A stretch of 64,000 bases of DNA from Hyphomicrobiales bacterium (GTDB lineage Bacteria > Pseudomonadota > Alphaproteobacteria > Rhizobiales > JACESI01), in assembly GCA_013911885.1 (NCBI GenBank), contig JACESI010000010.1, forward strand, positions 25,760 through 89,759. The letters run 5' to 3'. A program made the translations under genes and the position numbers. The notes beneath the pieces are model-generated. The model made no database searches. It was not told the DNA's origin and worked only from the letters and a program-made list of their open reading frames with translations. Below, piece after piece: positions 29,501 to 40,953 of the stretch. Positions within the stretch are counted from its first letter, which is position 1; each line of letters opens with the position of its first letter.

Positions 29501-30226
29501 CTACATCTTGACCAAGATGCCGTGCCCATTCAGGTTATGAAAGAACAAGCAGGGGAGTTCTTTCCTCAACTTGTTAACCAGCTTAGTGACTCCGTTGGTT
29601 TTATATCCGCCAAAGTCGTCGAACACAACAACACCGCCGACTGGGATCAGGGGCCACAGGAAGTGCACAATGTCCTTGGCGGAGTCGTAGACGTCAACGT
29701 CGATGTGGACCATGCGGATTCGCCGCCCGGCGAGCTGTTCGCCGGTATCGTCCGGAAAAATACCCTTCAAAATCTTGGTGTTGCCGACGCCCAGCTGCCG
29801 AGCCAATGCGTTGACGCTGTCTGAATCGGTATCGTCGTGCTCGCCGCCGATATAATGGCTGTCCTCAGCTCCGGCCTTGACCACACCTTCAAAAGTGTCG
29901 CACAGAAATACCGAGCTCGTGCCTTGGTTCAGTGCCTGGTCCTTGTACGCCAGCAGACAGCCACTGCCACCGCGCCACACTCCCACCTCAACGATGTCTC
30001 CCCCGACCCGATTGCTGCTTTCAGCGAGCGTCCACAGTTCATAAAGACGATACATGTCAATCAGGGTGCTCGACTGGATGACGCCATAGACCTGCATGAA
30101 TTCCTTGTCGTCGAACCACGGTGAGTAAGTCGCGCGCGGATTGGTCTGGGAATAGGAATACCCCTCGAACACTTCCATCGGTTCTGCGGGAATAGGGCGG
30201 GAAACATGGGTAGAACGGTCATTCAT
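29501..30226 (-). CDS. TylF/MycF-family O-methyltransferase
   Basis: 241 residues. The SAM-binding block is GDIVEVGVWRGGSGCLLAYKDQ, followed by FLCDTFEGVVKAG and RIRMVHIDVDVYDSAKDIVHFLWPLI, with the Asp-rich metal site typical of TylF (macrocin O-methyltransferase) proteins. These Mg-dependent enzymes methylate sugar hydroxyls and are common in O-antigen and capsule loci. It lies between the glycosyltransferase megaprotein and hddA on the same strand, so it may methylate heptose or rhamnose in this glycan. Confidence 0.9.
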   Translation of the reverse strand: MNDRSTHVSRPIPAEPMEVFEGYSYSQTNPRATYSPWFDDKEFMQVYGVIQSSTLIDMYRLYELWTLAESSNRVGGDIVEVGVWRGGSGCLLAYKDQALNQGTSSVFLCDTFEGVVKAGAEDSHYIGGEHDDTDSDSVNALARQLGVGNTKILKGIFPDDTGEQLAGRRIRMVHIDVDVYDSAKDIVHFLWPLIPVGGVVVFDDFGGYKTNGVTKLVNKLRKELPCLFFHNLNGHGILVKM

Positions 30227-30245
30227 TGCTGGCTTCCGAGTTTGG

Positions 30246-33200
30246 TCATGCTTGGTCGAACTTGATGCTGTCCTTGATGATTCCTTGCACCTTGGTCAGA
30301 GAGAAGTGCTCATCCACGTAGCTCATGCAACTCTGGCTGAGCTGCTCCCAACGGATTGGGTCAATATGCAGACGGATTATTTCTTCAGCGAATTGCTGCG
30401 TCGTGTTGGCGAGCACCACGGCGTCATACAGCCCCCTGGACGGCATACCTTCGAAGGCGATGTCGTTACCGATACAGGGGACCCCCAAATTCATGCTAGT
30501 GCCCACCTTGCCCTTCGTACCCGCCCCGTAGGGCAGAGGCGCCACGGTCATCAGCATCTCACCTAATGTTTTCTCTATGTCTTCCACATAGCCAATGATG
30601 TCAATGTCGGATGCCGCATAGCTGTGGAAATGATCGGGCATATTGCTCCCGATGATCTTCAGTCGAGCGCCGATATTGGCTGCTCGAACGATCGGCCAAA
30701 TTTCCCTGATCAAGAATTCAGCAGCACCGACGTTAGGTGTATGCCGGTAGCCGCCTATGAATGCTGCACCGACGCGCCCCTGATAGCCGCACGCCCGATG
30801 GGACTTGTCTCTGATCATCGGAATGACGACAACCTTTTTGCTCGGCGCGTCTTTGGCAAGCAGTTGTTGTTCGAACTCACTGACCACATAGGTCATGTCC
30901 GCAGCTGCCACCATCGAAAGTTCGAGCTTCTTGAGTTCGCCGGCCAGCGCCTTCAGCTCGGCGTCGTTCTTGACTAAGGCTTCGCGCTCCGCACGCAGGT
31001 AGTGGAGGTCGGCGGGGTGGAAGATCACCCGGGCGTTGGGTGCGAGGCGCCGCACCGTGGCGATATTTCGCTCGGCGGTGCCGACCCGGAATATGACGGC
31101 GGTGTCGATGAGCTCGCCCCATTCCTCCAGATAATCGCCGACACTGCGGTAGTAGGGGCCGTAGATCGCCTCGATCCCCTTCGACTGGATGTTCGGCGTG
31201 TATTTGGGGATGTTGGCGAAGTTGGTCTCGGGCACGAAGTGAACGCGATAGCCGAGCTTCTGGAAGATGCTGATGATATGCATCACCTCGACCGAGCCGG
31301 CATCCTTGTCAGTTTCCGGTGTGATGTGGTCGATGAACAGCAAGTGGCGCTGCGACATGCGGTCGGCGGCGCGCAGCGGTGTCTGGCCGCTGGGATAATG
31401 CCGCGAATGCAGCGTCTCTCGCCACTTGGCCTCGAATTTGTCCTTGTTGGCACGCTGATAAGCCTTGATGCCGACACTCTCGTCGGTGCCGTGGCTGATG
31501 CCCTCGAAATGGATCACCACCGAATGCGGCTGGTAGACCACCCTCAGCCCCCGGTCCCGCACAGCCATGCATAGGTCGGCATCTTCAGCATAGGCCGGGA
31601 TGTAACGCTCGTCGAGCCTGCCAACGGCGTTGAACAGCTCCTTGCTGATCATCAGCGAAGCGCCGGATACGTAGTCGACATCGCGTACGTAATTGTAGCG
31701 CGGATGGTTGGGATCCTGCAGCCTGCCCCAGTTCCAGCCCGTGGCGTCGTTCCAGATGATGCCGCCCGCTTCCTGCAGTCGGCCGTCCGGATAGACAAGC
31801 TTTGATCCGGCAATACCGACGTCTTCATGGTTGGTGAATGTTGCATAGAGCGTGTCGAGCCAGCCTGGCAGCACCTTGGTGTCGTTGTTGAGCAGCACAA
31901 GGTAGCGACCGAGCGACAGATCTGCCGCCTTATTGCAGTTGCGCAGGAAGCCGAGATTGGTCTCGTTGCAGATATAACGCAGGCCCGGAATGGTCGACAA
32001 TACCTGGGCAGTCTCGTCAGTCGAGCAATCGTCCATGACAATAACCTCGTAGCTTAGCGATGTACTTTGCTGCATCAGGCTACTAAGGCATTCAAGAGTA
32101 TAATTGAGATTGTTGTAAACCGGAATAATGATTGATAATTCTGGTTTGATGTGTTCAGTAAAGCGGAGATTCGGATGTATTTTCTTAATCAATACGCTGG
32201 ACGATGCTGGCGCAGCTACACGCCTAAATTCGGCGCTTTGGTGGGAAAAAACTTTAACAAAATCCATCCGTTTGCGTACGGCTCCCGGGCCCTCCTTCAA
32301 CAAGATACGTGTCGCTTTTGCCAAAGTCGGGAGTACTCCGCCCCCCAACCGGAAAACATTGGGCGATATACTGATTGCTTTTATCGAGCTACGCGGGCCT
32401 GCTCTTCCAGCTCTGATCGGTGGACTGAGTTTCCGGGATTTTGAATTTCGATAGGCATTGTGGGTCTCATAAAGCTCCGGCGCAGCCCTATCCAGCTGTT
32501 GGCGGATCTGGCTGATCTCCTGCTCGGATGATGGCAATTTGGATTCGAATTCCCGAAGTCTGGCTGCCGCCGTTTCTCGTGCCACTTGTTGCTCATGGGC
32601 GCGTGCTGTTTCAGCGGCCAGCGCGGTACTCCTTTCGTCCAACATGTCCGACCTCGGCGCCTGATCTTTCGCCATAGCCATTGCATCGGAGGTATCGGTG
32701 TTGCTTTCCAGTGCTGAACTGCCGTGGGTCTCTGTCCAAACCCCTTTGCGGCCTTCTTTCTCGCCATAGCGGAGGAAGTGCATCAGAGGGTTGAGTCCGG
32801 CTTCAAGCACATCCCTGTAATTCAGAAGGTAGCTCCCGGAATCGAAATATTCTGAAGCCCAGCGCCCCTCGTAAGCGCCGTAGCGAAGATAGTGCAGAGC
32901 CGGATCGACCTTGCTTTCCTTAACGTCGGGATATTGCTCAAGATACCAGCTCTCATCGAACAGACCCGAGGCGCGGATAAGGGCCAGATCTGCTTTTTGT
33001 TGACGTTTTCGGACGAATTCGAGCGGCGCGCGTAAGGGGGATGTCAATTTCCAGGTCAGGCTTTTGCGCAGTTTTGAAAGCTCCCTTTCGCGTGCGCTGA
33101 CCACCAGTTCCTTGACCGAAAGTTGTTCACCGAGGCTCGTCGTGGCTTGTTTGGCAAGGTTCGCCTCCGTCATGGCTGCGGCATAGGCGTCGCCTTTCTC

Positions 33201-34826
33201 GGTCGCCAGACGTTTCGACGTTTCAACTTCCGCCTCAAGGTTGGCGATGACCGCGTCATAGGTCTCTTGCTTTTCCGCGGCAAGGCGATTGAGCGTTTCA
33301 ACTTCCGTCATGGCTGCGGCATAGGCGTCGCCTTTCTCGGTCGCCAGACGTTTCGACGTTTCAACTTCCGCCTTAAGCTCGGCGATGACCGCGTCATAGG
33401 TCTCTTGCTTTTCCGCGGCAAGGCGAGCCGCCGTTTCAACTTCAGCCGCAAGATCGGCGATCTCTGCTTCCTTCAAGGCGACCGCCTCGGAAAGGCGGCT
33501 TGCTGCCTGGTTCGCTTGTTCTGCCTTGGCGTCTGCGCGTGTCAATCGGTCTTCGGCTTCCGCAAGTTGTCGTTCGAGTGCGAATCTCAGGGCACGGTCC
33601 GCATCTGCTTCTGCCAGCGCATCGATGGTCTGGCGGATGAGGCCTGGCGCATCACGGTTGTCGCCTTCCTTTAGTCCGAGTGCTGCGCGGATCTGGGCCA
33701 ATTCGGCGCTCAGGCGGTCGCGGTCCGTCATGCCGGCTTCAAGCGCATCTTGCGTTTCAAGCAGCGCTCGTTCGAGGCGGGCGGATTTTTCATTACTCTC
33801 GACCGTGGCGGAAGAAAGCTTTTCGATGGTCTCGGAAAACTCGGAAAGTTTGTTGTTCGTTTCGCTCAGGTTCCGTTTCGCGCTCTGTTCGGTTTCAGAC
33901 AATTGCACGAGGATCGGCAGCGTCCGCATCAGGCTTTCCTGAATGGCGTCCAGATCCGCCAGGGCATCAGCGTCGTTCGGATCAGCTTCGAGAATCTTAT
34001 AGGCAAGATAGGTTTCGCTGATGAAGCCGCGCAGTTCCGGTTGCATGGTCACATCTTCGAGCCTGCTCGCATGATGTCGGAACTGGGGCGACAGATACTC
34101 GTCGATGAGCGGGCCGACATTCGCCATGTTTTTCCCGAAAGGATTGCCGACATGTCTTTCGAGATTATCAAAAGCCCTGCGCCAGTCGCTCAGGAGCGTT
34201 TCGTAGGAGAGGAAAGCGCGCTTTCTGCCGCGTGTCGCACGTTCGGCGTCGAGGACGTGGCGAAGCCAGAGCATGCCTGCGTCGAGACTCGAATAGGATG
34301 CTGGCCAGATCCCTTTGCGTGCGGCGAGCGAGGCCATCACGTCGAGCGGGTTGCGCACGGTCAGGATTGGAATGACATCGATATCGCCGTCTTCGAGCGC
34401 GTCGATGACCAGAGAAGCAAACCGGCAAATCCGGGGTTCTTTGAGAACGATCAGAGGGGCGCTGCCGAACTCATCCCTGACGAGCGCGCGGAACTCTCTC
34501 CCGATCGCCCCGGTCTGGCCAGGGGGCAGTCTTGTGAAATCCGGACCGCGCCAGTCGTGCCAGTTTGAACCGATGCTTTCGAGCAGGCGATCATTGTAGG
34601 CGATGATCGCATTGGATTCCCAGTGACCGCTCTCATTGCCTTCGCCCGCGCCGAGGAGATGCTTCGGAATGCCCGCCCCTGCCAGATTAAGGACGCGCGT
34701 GAGCGCGCTTGTTCCGGAGCGGTGCATGCCGAGAACGAGAAGGCATGTCTGCTCCGTCTTTTTTACTGTCGCGCCGGAGCCGCCGGAACCTTTGTCTTGC
34801 GCGGATTTCTTCGAAGTTCTTTTCAT
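30246..34826 (-). CDS. Sulfotransferase - coiled coil - GT2 - GT4-like megaprotein
   Basis: 1526 residues from ATG 34826 (GGAAC upstream). The frame stays open for another 177 codons upstream, but that stretch is low-complexity and overlaps the katG terminator. Order: PAPS loop LLVLGMHRSGTSALTRVLN (about 30-45) of a sulfotransferase; a long coiled coil (about 300-620) with a 46-residue tandem repeat; two PDV-type repeats (YLEQYPDVKES...HYLRYGAYEGR, then a second); a GT2 domain from about 895 (SIIIPVYNNLNYTLECL, then LVLLNNDTKVLPGW); and a C-terminal GT4-like domain from about 1159. It may sulfate and extend the glycan on one scaffold. It lies upstream of the methyltransferase and heptose genes. 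Confidence 0.85.
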   Translation of the reverse strand: MKRTSKKSAQDKGSGGSGATVKKTEQTCLLVLGMHRSGTSALTRVLNLAGAGIPKHLLGAGEGNESGHWESNAIIAYNDRLLESIGSNWHDWRGPDFTRLPPGQTGAIGREFRALVRDEFGSAPLIVLKEPRICRFASLVIDALEDGDIDVIPILTVRNPLDVMASLAARKGIWPASYSSLDAGMLWLRHVLDAERATRGRKRAFLSYETLLSDWRRAFDNLERHVGNPFGKNMANVGPLIDEYLSPQFRHHASRLEDVTMQPELRGFISETYLAYKILEADPNDADALADLDAIQESLMRTLPILVQLSETEQSAKRNLSETNNKLSEFSETIEKLSSATVESNEKSARLERALLETQDALEAGMTDRDRLSAELAQIRAALGLKEGDNRDAPGLIRQTIDALAEADADRALRFALERQLAEAEDRLTRADAKAEQANQAASRLSEAVALKEAEIADLAAEVETAARLAAEKQETYDAVIAELKAEVETSKRLATEKGDAYAAAMTEVETLNRLAAEKQETYDAVIANLEAEVETSKRLATEKGDAYAAAMTEANLAKQATTSLGEQLSVKELVVSARERELSKLRKSLTWKLTSPLRAPLEFVRKRQQKADLALIRASGLFDESWYLEQYPDVKESKVDPALHYLRYGAYEGRWASEYFDSGSYLLNYRDVLEAGLNPLMHFLRYGEKEGRKGVWTETHGSSALESNTDTSDAMAMAKDQAPRSDMLDERSTALAAETARAHEQQVARETAAARLREFESKLPSSEQEISQIRQQLDRAAPELYETHNAYRNSKSRKLSPPIRAGRAGPRSSIKAISISPNVFRLGGGVLPTLAKATRILLKEGPGAVRKRMDFVKVFSHQSAEFRRVAAPASSSVLIKKIHPNLRFTEHIKPELSIIIPVYNNLNYTLECLSSLMQQSTSLSYEVIVMDDCSTDETAQVLSTIPGLRYICNETNLGFLRNCNKAADLSLGRYLVLLNNDTKVLPGWLDTLYATFTNHEDVGIAGSKLVYPDGRLQEAGGIIWNDATGWNWGRLQDPNHPRYNYVRDVDYVSGASLMISKELFNAVGRLDERYIPAYAEDADLCMAVRDRGLRVVYQPHSVVIHFEGISHGTDESVGIKAYQRANKDKFEAKWRETLHSRHYPSGQTPLRAADRMSQRHLLFIDHITPETDKDAGSVEVMHIISIFQKLGYRVHFVPETNFANIPKYTPNIQSKGIEAIYGPYYRSVGDYLEEWGELIDTAVIFRVGTAERNIATVRRLAPNARVIFHPADLHYLRAEREALVKNDAELKALAGELKKLELSMVAAADMTYVVSEFEQQLLAKDAPSKKVVVIPMIRDKSHRACGYQGRVGAAFIGGYRHTPNVGAAEFLIREIWPIVRAANIGARLKIIGSNMPDHFHSYAASDIDIIGYVEDIEKTLGEMLMTVAPLPYGAGTKGKVGTSMNLGVPCIGNDIAFEGMPSRGLYDAVVLANTTQQFAEEIIRLHIDPIRWEQLSQSCMSYVDEHFSLTKVQGIIKDSIKFDQA
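33171..33446 (-). repeat. Two tandem 138-bp repeats inside the coiled-coil region
   Basis: The unit beginning with catggctgcgg at 33171 recurs at 33309, a period of 138 bases (46 codons). Both copies encode LATEKGDAYAAAMTE followed by LAAEKQETYDAVIA. The copies are nearly identical at the DNA level over most of their length, so the duplication is recent. It lengthens the coiled coil by whole heptads plus four residues and keeps the frame. Confidence 0.85.
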
Positions 34827-35286
34827 TTTGTTCCGATTGCGTGTTTTTCTGCGGTAGGTTTGATTATTTCCCGCTGATTGCGCTGAAACAAACCTGAAAC
34901 GGGCTGGGGGATAGATGCAGGGAGGGTGAGGGTGCGCCAGATAGGTTTTACTCTCGAATATCCTGATGAAGTCATTCGCTGTAGCTTCCCTTTCACTAAA
35001 TTTTGCGCAATTTTGCGGCCTTCCACCGCCCTTTGCTATCCCATCTGGCGCGTGGCAGGTCAAGCCAAGGCTTTCGCGGAATCGTATGTGCGCTCCTGCC
35101 CGCGCCTCGCATTGGTGCGTGACTATTGCCGCCATCGGCTGATCGTTTTTCATTATGGCGAAGAGCGGCTCATGATTGGTGGCGGCCCAATCGTCCGCGC
35201 ATACTGCCATTAGGCAATCGATGCCGGAGATGAAGTCAGTTTTGGTAAATGGTGTTCTTTTCGGAATCGCCCGGCCAAAAGCAAAA
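34827..35286. other. Intergenic region upstream of the megaprotein gene
   Basis: About 460 bases between the megaprotein start and the katG terminator. Frames on both strands are open by chance but lack family character or ribosome sites. It must contain the promoter of the polysaccharide genes to its left; no convincing promoter boxes were recognised. Confidence 0.4.
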
Positions 35287-35314
35287 GAGGCGCCCCGTCC
35301 TTGCCGGGGCGCCT
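35287..35314 (-). terminator. Strong stem-loop terminator after katG
   Basis: GAGGCGCCCCG (35287-35297) pairs perfectly with CGGGGCGCCTC (35304-35314): an 11-bp stem with a 6-base loop. On the minus strand it is followed by TTTTGCTTTT, and on the plus strand by CCCTTTTCTT, so it can act in both directions. It lies 62 bases beyond the katG stop. Confidence 0.85.
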
Positions 35315-35376
35315 CCCTTTTCTTCCGATGCGTGGTCTCACCCCCGCTTTGGCTCAATCAGGCCGTTCAGGCCCGA

Positions 35377-37808
<2,432 letters not shown>

Positions 37809-38750
37809 ATGAAAAATCTTACGCTCAAACAGTTCCGGTATTTCGAGGCGCTGGCCTCGCATGGTCATTTCCGGCTGGCGGCGGATTCCTGCTCTATCTC
37901 GCAACCGGCTTTGTCGATGCAGATCAAGGAACTCGAGGAAACGCTCGGCACCATGCTGTTTGAGCGCGGAGCGCGGCGATTGCGGCTGACAAATTTCGGC
38001 GAGGAATTTGCCCTGCGCGTGCGCGACATTCTGCTCTCGGTTGATGAACTGGGCGATCTCGCGGCCAGTATGCAGGACCGTCTCGAGGGGCGCCTGCGGA
38101 TCGGGGTCATTCCGACAATTGCACCTTATCTTCTGCCGTCCATCATCCAGCAGCTGACGGAACAGCATGCCGGACTCGACATTCATGTCCGCGAGACGGT
38201 GACACCGAAGCTGATTCAGGAACTTGCAGAAGGCAGGCTTGACACGGCGATTGTGGCGCTGCCGGTTTCGGAGCCCTCTTTCACCGAGGTTGCGCTGTTT
38301 TCTGAGGCCTTTGTTCTGGTAAGGCCCGACAAGGATCAGAACAAGCCGATGCCGAATGCCGAATCCCTGCGGGAGATGCGCCTCTTGCTTCTCGAGGAGG
38401 GACATTGCTTTCGCGATCAGGCGCTGTCCTTTTGCAGCATCCCCTCGGCGTCGCCGAGGGACGGTCTTGATGGCAGTTCGCTGTCAACCCTCGTGCAGAT
38501 GGTCGGGGCAGGGATCGGGGTCACCCTGATCCCGGAAATGGCGGTGGCCGTTGAAACACGCTCGGCGCCGGTTTCCGTCTCCCGGTTTCGTCATCCGCAG
38601 CCACACCGGACGATCGGCATGATCTGGCGGCGGACAAATCCGCGGGCAAGGCAGCTTCACGCGGTCTGCGAGGTCGTGCGCAAGGCGGCTGAAAGCATTT
38701 GCGCACCACGCGCCATGACACTGTCATCAGCGCCTCTACAGATGCCTTAA
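37809..38750 (+). CDS. oxyR: Hydrogen-peroxide-sensing LysR-family regulator OxyR
   Basis: 313 residues. The N-terminal winged helix (LKQFRYFEALASHGHFRLAA..CSISQPALSMQIKELEE) is followed by a substrate-domain fold. The decisive feature is GHCFRDQALSFC near residue 200: two cysteines nine positions apart in the same context as the peroxide-reactive pair (Cys199/Cys208) of enteric OxyR. Oxidation of that pair would switch it to activate katG, which lies divergently next to it. Its stop overlaps the convergent MFS gene stop by a few bases. Confidence 0.95.
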   Translation: MKNLTLKQFRYFEALASHGHFRLAADSCSISQPALSMQIKELEETLGTMLFERGARRLRLTNFGEEFALRVRDILLSVDELGDLAASMQDRLEGRLRIGVIPTIAPYLLPSIIQQLTEQHAGLDIHVRETVTPKLIQELAEGRLDTAIVALPVSEPSFTEVALFSEAFVLVRPDKDQNKPMPNAESLREMRLLLLEEGHCFRDQALSFCSIPSASPRDGLDGSSLSTLVQMVGAGIGVTLIPEMAVAVETRSAPVSVSRFRHPQPHRTIGMIWRRTNPRARQLHAVCEVVRKAAESICAPRAMTLSSAPLQMP

Positions 38751-39916
38751 AGGTCGCGCTGGATCAGGCGCAGCGCGCCATAGGCGAGGATGCCGAGCCC
38801 TGCGCCGATCCAAAGACTGGCAGCGCCCATTTCCGCAAGCGCAAAACCGAAGGCGACGGGCGCAACCGCCTGGGCAACCCTGGCGGGCGCTGCGATCAGG
38901 CCCTGACGAAAGCCGTAGCCGTCAGCACCGAAGAGGGCGAGCGGCAACGTGCCCCGCGCGATGGTGAGGATGCCATTGCCTGTGCCATGGGCGAAAGCGA
39001 AAAGATAGGCGAAGCCGCCGCCACCAAAAACCAGCAGGATAACGCCAAGCGGGTGAGTGAGCGTTGCAATCTTTGCCGAATGGATCGGATGGAGATTGCG
39101 CAGAAAGCCGAACTCCAGGAGCCTGCCGAAAACCTGTGCCGGACCGATCAGCGCGCCTGCCGCAATCGCGGTTGCGGTCGTTGCTCCGGCAGCCTCGATC
39201 AGCCGCGGCAGATGCGCGGCCATTGCTGTGCCGGTAAAGGCTGTGGTGGCGAAGACCAGGGCGAGGAGCGACGACTGGAGCGATGCGGAGAATTTCTTTT
39301 TCGGCTGCTCGGTGGGCGACGGTTCGGTGGCCTTGCTAAAGAGCGTGTTCGGCAGGACAAGGTTGAGTGGCAGCGCGATCACCATATGCAGCGCCGCCCA
39401 GACGAGGCTGGCCACGCGCCAGTCGTACTGGGCTTCGATATAGCCCGAGAGCGGCCAGCCGATGGTGCTCGCAAAGCCCGCGATCAGCGTGATGCCATAG
39501 ATCGGCGCACGCGCCCCGGTGCCGAAAAGGCGTGCAAGGGTCGCAAAAGCCGTGTCGTAGAGGCCGAGGCCCATCGCGATGCCGAGAACAACCCACGCAG
39601 CCAGGATGGATGCGGGATTTTGACTTGTTGCGAAAAGAACGAGGCCAAGCGCGAAAAGAAGGTTTGATCCGGCAAGCACGCCTCGCCCGCCATGCCGATC
39701 GACTTGCCGGCCGGCCCACGGCCCGATCAGGGCGGAGATCATCATGGCAAAGGAGAAAGCGGCAAAGATCCAAACCGGCTGAAAGCCGAGTTCTGCTGCT
39801 GCTGGCGTTGCCAGAATCGCGGGCAGGTAATAGCTCGACGCCCAGGCGATGGTCTGGGCGATGCCCAAGGCGCAGACGACAGGCCGTCTCTGGTCGGAAG
39901 TCAGTTGGATCGGCAA
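38747..39916 (-). CDS. MFS transporter
   Basis: 389 residues with about twelve hydrophobic segments, beginning at TTG 39916 with GGGAGG about ten bases upstream. The loop GPWAGRQVDRHGGRGVLAGS between segments 2 and 3 is the conserved MFS motif A. The N-terminal GIAQTIAWASSYYLPAILA block is typical of a small proteobacterial MFS group related to nitrate/oxalate-type carriers. The substrate is unknown. It is convergent with oxyR and shares no other gene on its strand here. Confidence 0.85.
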   Translation of the reverse strand: MPIQLTSDQRRPVVCALGIAQTIAWASSYYLPAILATPAAAELGFQPVWIFAAFSFAMMISALIGPWAGRQVDRHGGRGVLAGSNLLFALGLVLFATSQNPASILAAWVVLGIAMGLGLYDTAFATLARLFGTGARAPIYGITLIAGFASTIGWPLSGYIEAQYDWRVASLVWAALHMVIALPLNLVLPNTLFSKATEPSPTEQPKKKFSASLQSSLLALVFATTAFTGTAMAAHLPRLIEAAGATTATAIAAGALIGPAQVFGRLLEFGFLRNLHPIHSAKIATLTHPLGVILLVFGGGGFAYLFAFAHGTGNGILTIARGTLPLALFGADGYGFRQGLIAAPARVAQAVAPVAFGFALAEMGAASLWIGAGLGILAYGALRLIQRDL

Positions 39917-40289
39917 AGAACGATGACCTCCCGCGGCATGGCGTGCGAGGCAAGCCGCACCGATCCTATTTTCATCGCTAGGCGCGTGGCAATCCTTTTC
40001 TTGTCTGCGGATAGGGTCGCGGATCAGCCTTGCACCGCGGGCTTTCTCTGATGGAGCAGGTGTTGTGCGCTATGCGGCGGATTGTTGAACTTTCCCGGTC
40101 GGCTGAAATTCTGCTTGATCGTCTCTGCATGGGTGAACCAGACGCGGACGGAAGATGAGTGATCAACAGGTCGAAGGCACCTTCTTTCACATTGTCAGCC
40201 ATGAAAGAGTTGAATTAGAATAATCATTCTGATATTATTACTCTATTCCGCACCCATCTCCTTTTCCCAGCCTGTCAGAAAAGAGTGTC
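39917..40289. other. Intergenic region with an AT-rich dyad near 40218
   Basis: About 370 bases without a supported gene. It holds the upstream region of the MFS gene on one side and of the small membrane-protein gene on the other. An AT-rich segment around 40215-40245 includes AGAAT-aatc-ATTCT, a 5-4-5 dyad that could be an operator for the 40290 gene. Confidence 0.4.
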
Positions 40290-40748
40290 ATGACGTCGCT
40301 TGCTCAAACCCCTTCCTTGCCCTTTTGGAAGTTGCCGTTTTCCCATGCCATTGCGGCCAACTTTTTATGGATAAATGCGTCGGAGGTGTTTCGATATTTC
40401 ATTTTTGTCATGCCCATGATGCGCGAGGTGCTGCCAATGGTGCCTGATGCCGCGCCGATGAACCTGTCGGTTTTTCTGATCTGGGGGATCTGGGACACGA
40501 TCCTTGTGGTGGCGGCCACGACAATTCCGTGGCTGGCGCTGACTGTCTTCGGCCCCACATTGCGACATACGATTATTGCTGGCACAGGTGTTTGGCTGAC
40601 GATCTTTGGCTTGCTCTGGATTGGTATCTGGAACATGAACCTGACATCGCCGCAGGTGCTTCTGGTTGCTTTGCCTTTGGCCTGGGTCGAGATGCTGGTT
40701 GCCGCGCTTATTGTGCGTTGGTTCTGTTTTGGTGTGGGCCGCGAGTGA
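40290..40748 (+). CDS. Small integral membrane protein of unknown function
   Basis: 152 residues with about four hydrophobic segments (roughly 20-42, 60-85, 95-112, 122-145), no signal peptide cleavage site and no recognised domain. The N-terminal FWKLPFSHAIAANFLWINASEVFRYF is unusual in its aromatic content. It stands alone, with an AT-rich dyad upstream and the TetR cassette downstream. Family members are probably annotated only as hypothetical membrane proteins. Confidence 0.65.
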   Translation: MTSLAQTPSLPFWKLPFSHAIAANFLWINASEVFRYFIFVMPMMREVLPMVPDAAPMNLSVFLIWGIWDTILVVAATTIPWLALTVFGPTLRHTIIAGTGVWLTIFGLLWIGIWNMNLTSPQVLLVALPLAWVEMLVAALIVRWFCFGVGRE

Positions 40749-40926
40749 GCGCCGAGGATATCGCCTAGGTTTCAGGGCGACTGGCAAAGGGCGCCTTGCT
40801 CTCGAAGGAAGTGTCGGACGTGATCTCCGCATCCGACCTCCCTGAGGCGCGTTAAGCTCTGTCTCCGCCGCCTTTGACTGCGCGCGTCAAGAATTGACTA
40901 TCGCAGTCACATGCGGTTTGACAAAC

Positions 40927-40944
40927 ATACCAACTGGTTTGTAT
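40927..40944. promoter_or_regulatory. TetR operator upstream of the 40954 gene
   Basis: ATACCAACTGGTTTGTAT is an 18-base dyad with seven of nine positions symmetric, of the common TetR-family type ACC-aac-GGT. It ends nine bases before the tetR start, so autorepression of the tetR-VOC-SRPBCC-DUF1428 cassette is likely. Confidence 0.8.
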
Positions 40945-40953
40945 TTATTTCTC

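Noticed and set aside
33171..33446. Possible CRISPR-like repeat array
   Set aside because: The repeat is in frame inside a coiled-coil coding region and has only two long tandem copies without spacers.
34827..35357. N-terminal extension (177 codons) of the megaprotein
   Set aside because: The extension is low-complexity, has no domain, and overlaps the katG terminator; GGAAC precedes the ATG at 34826.
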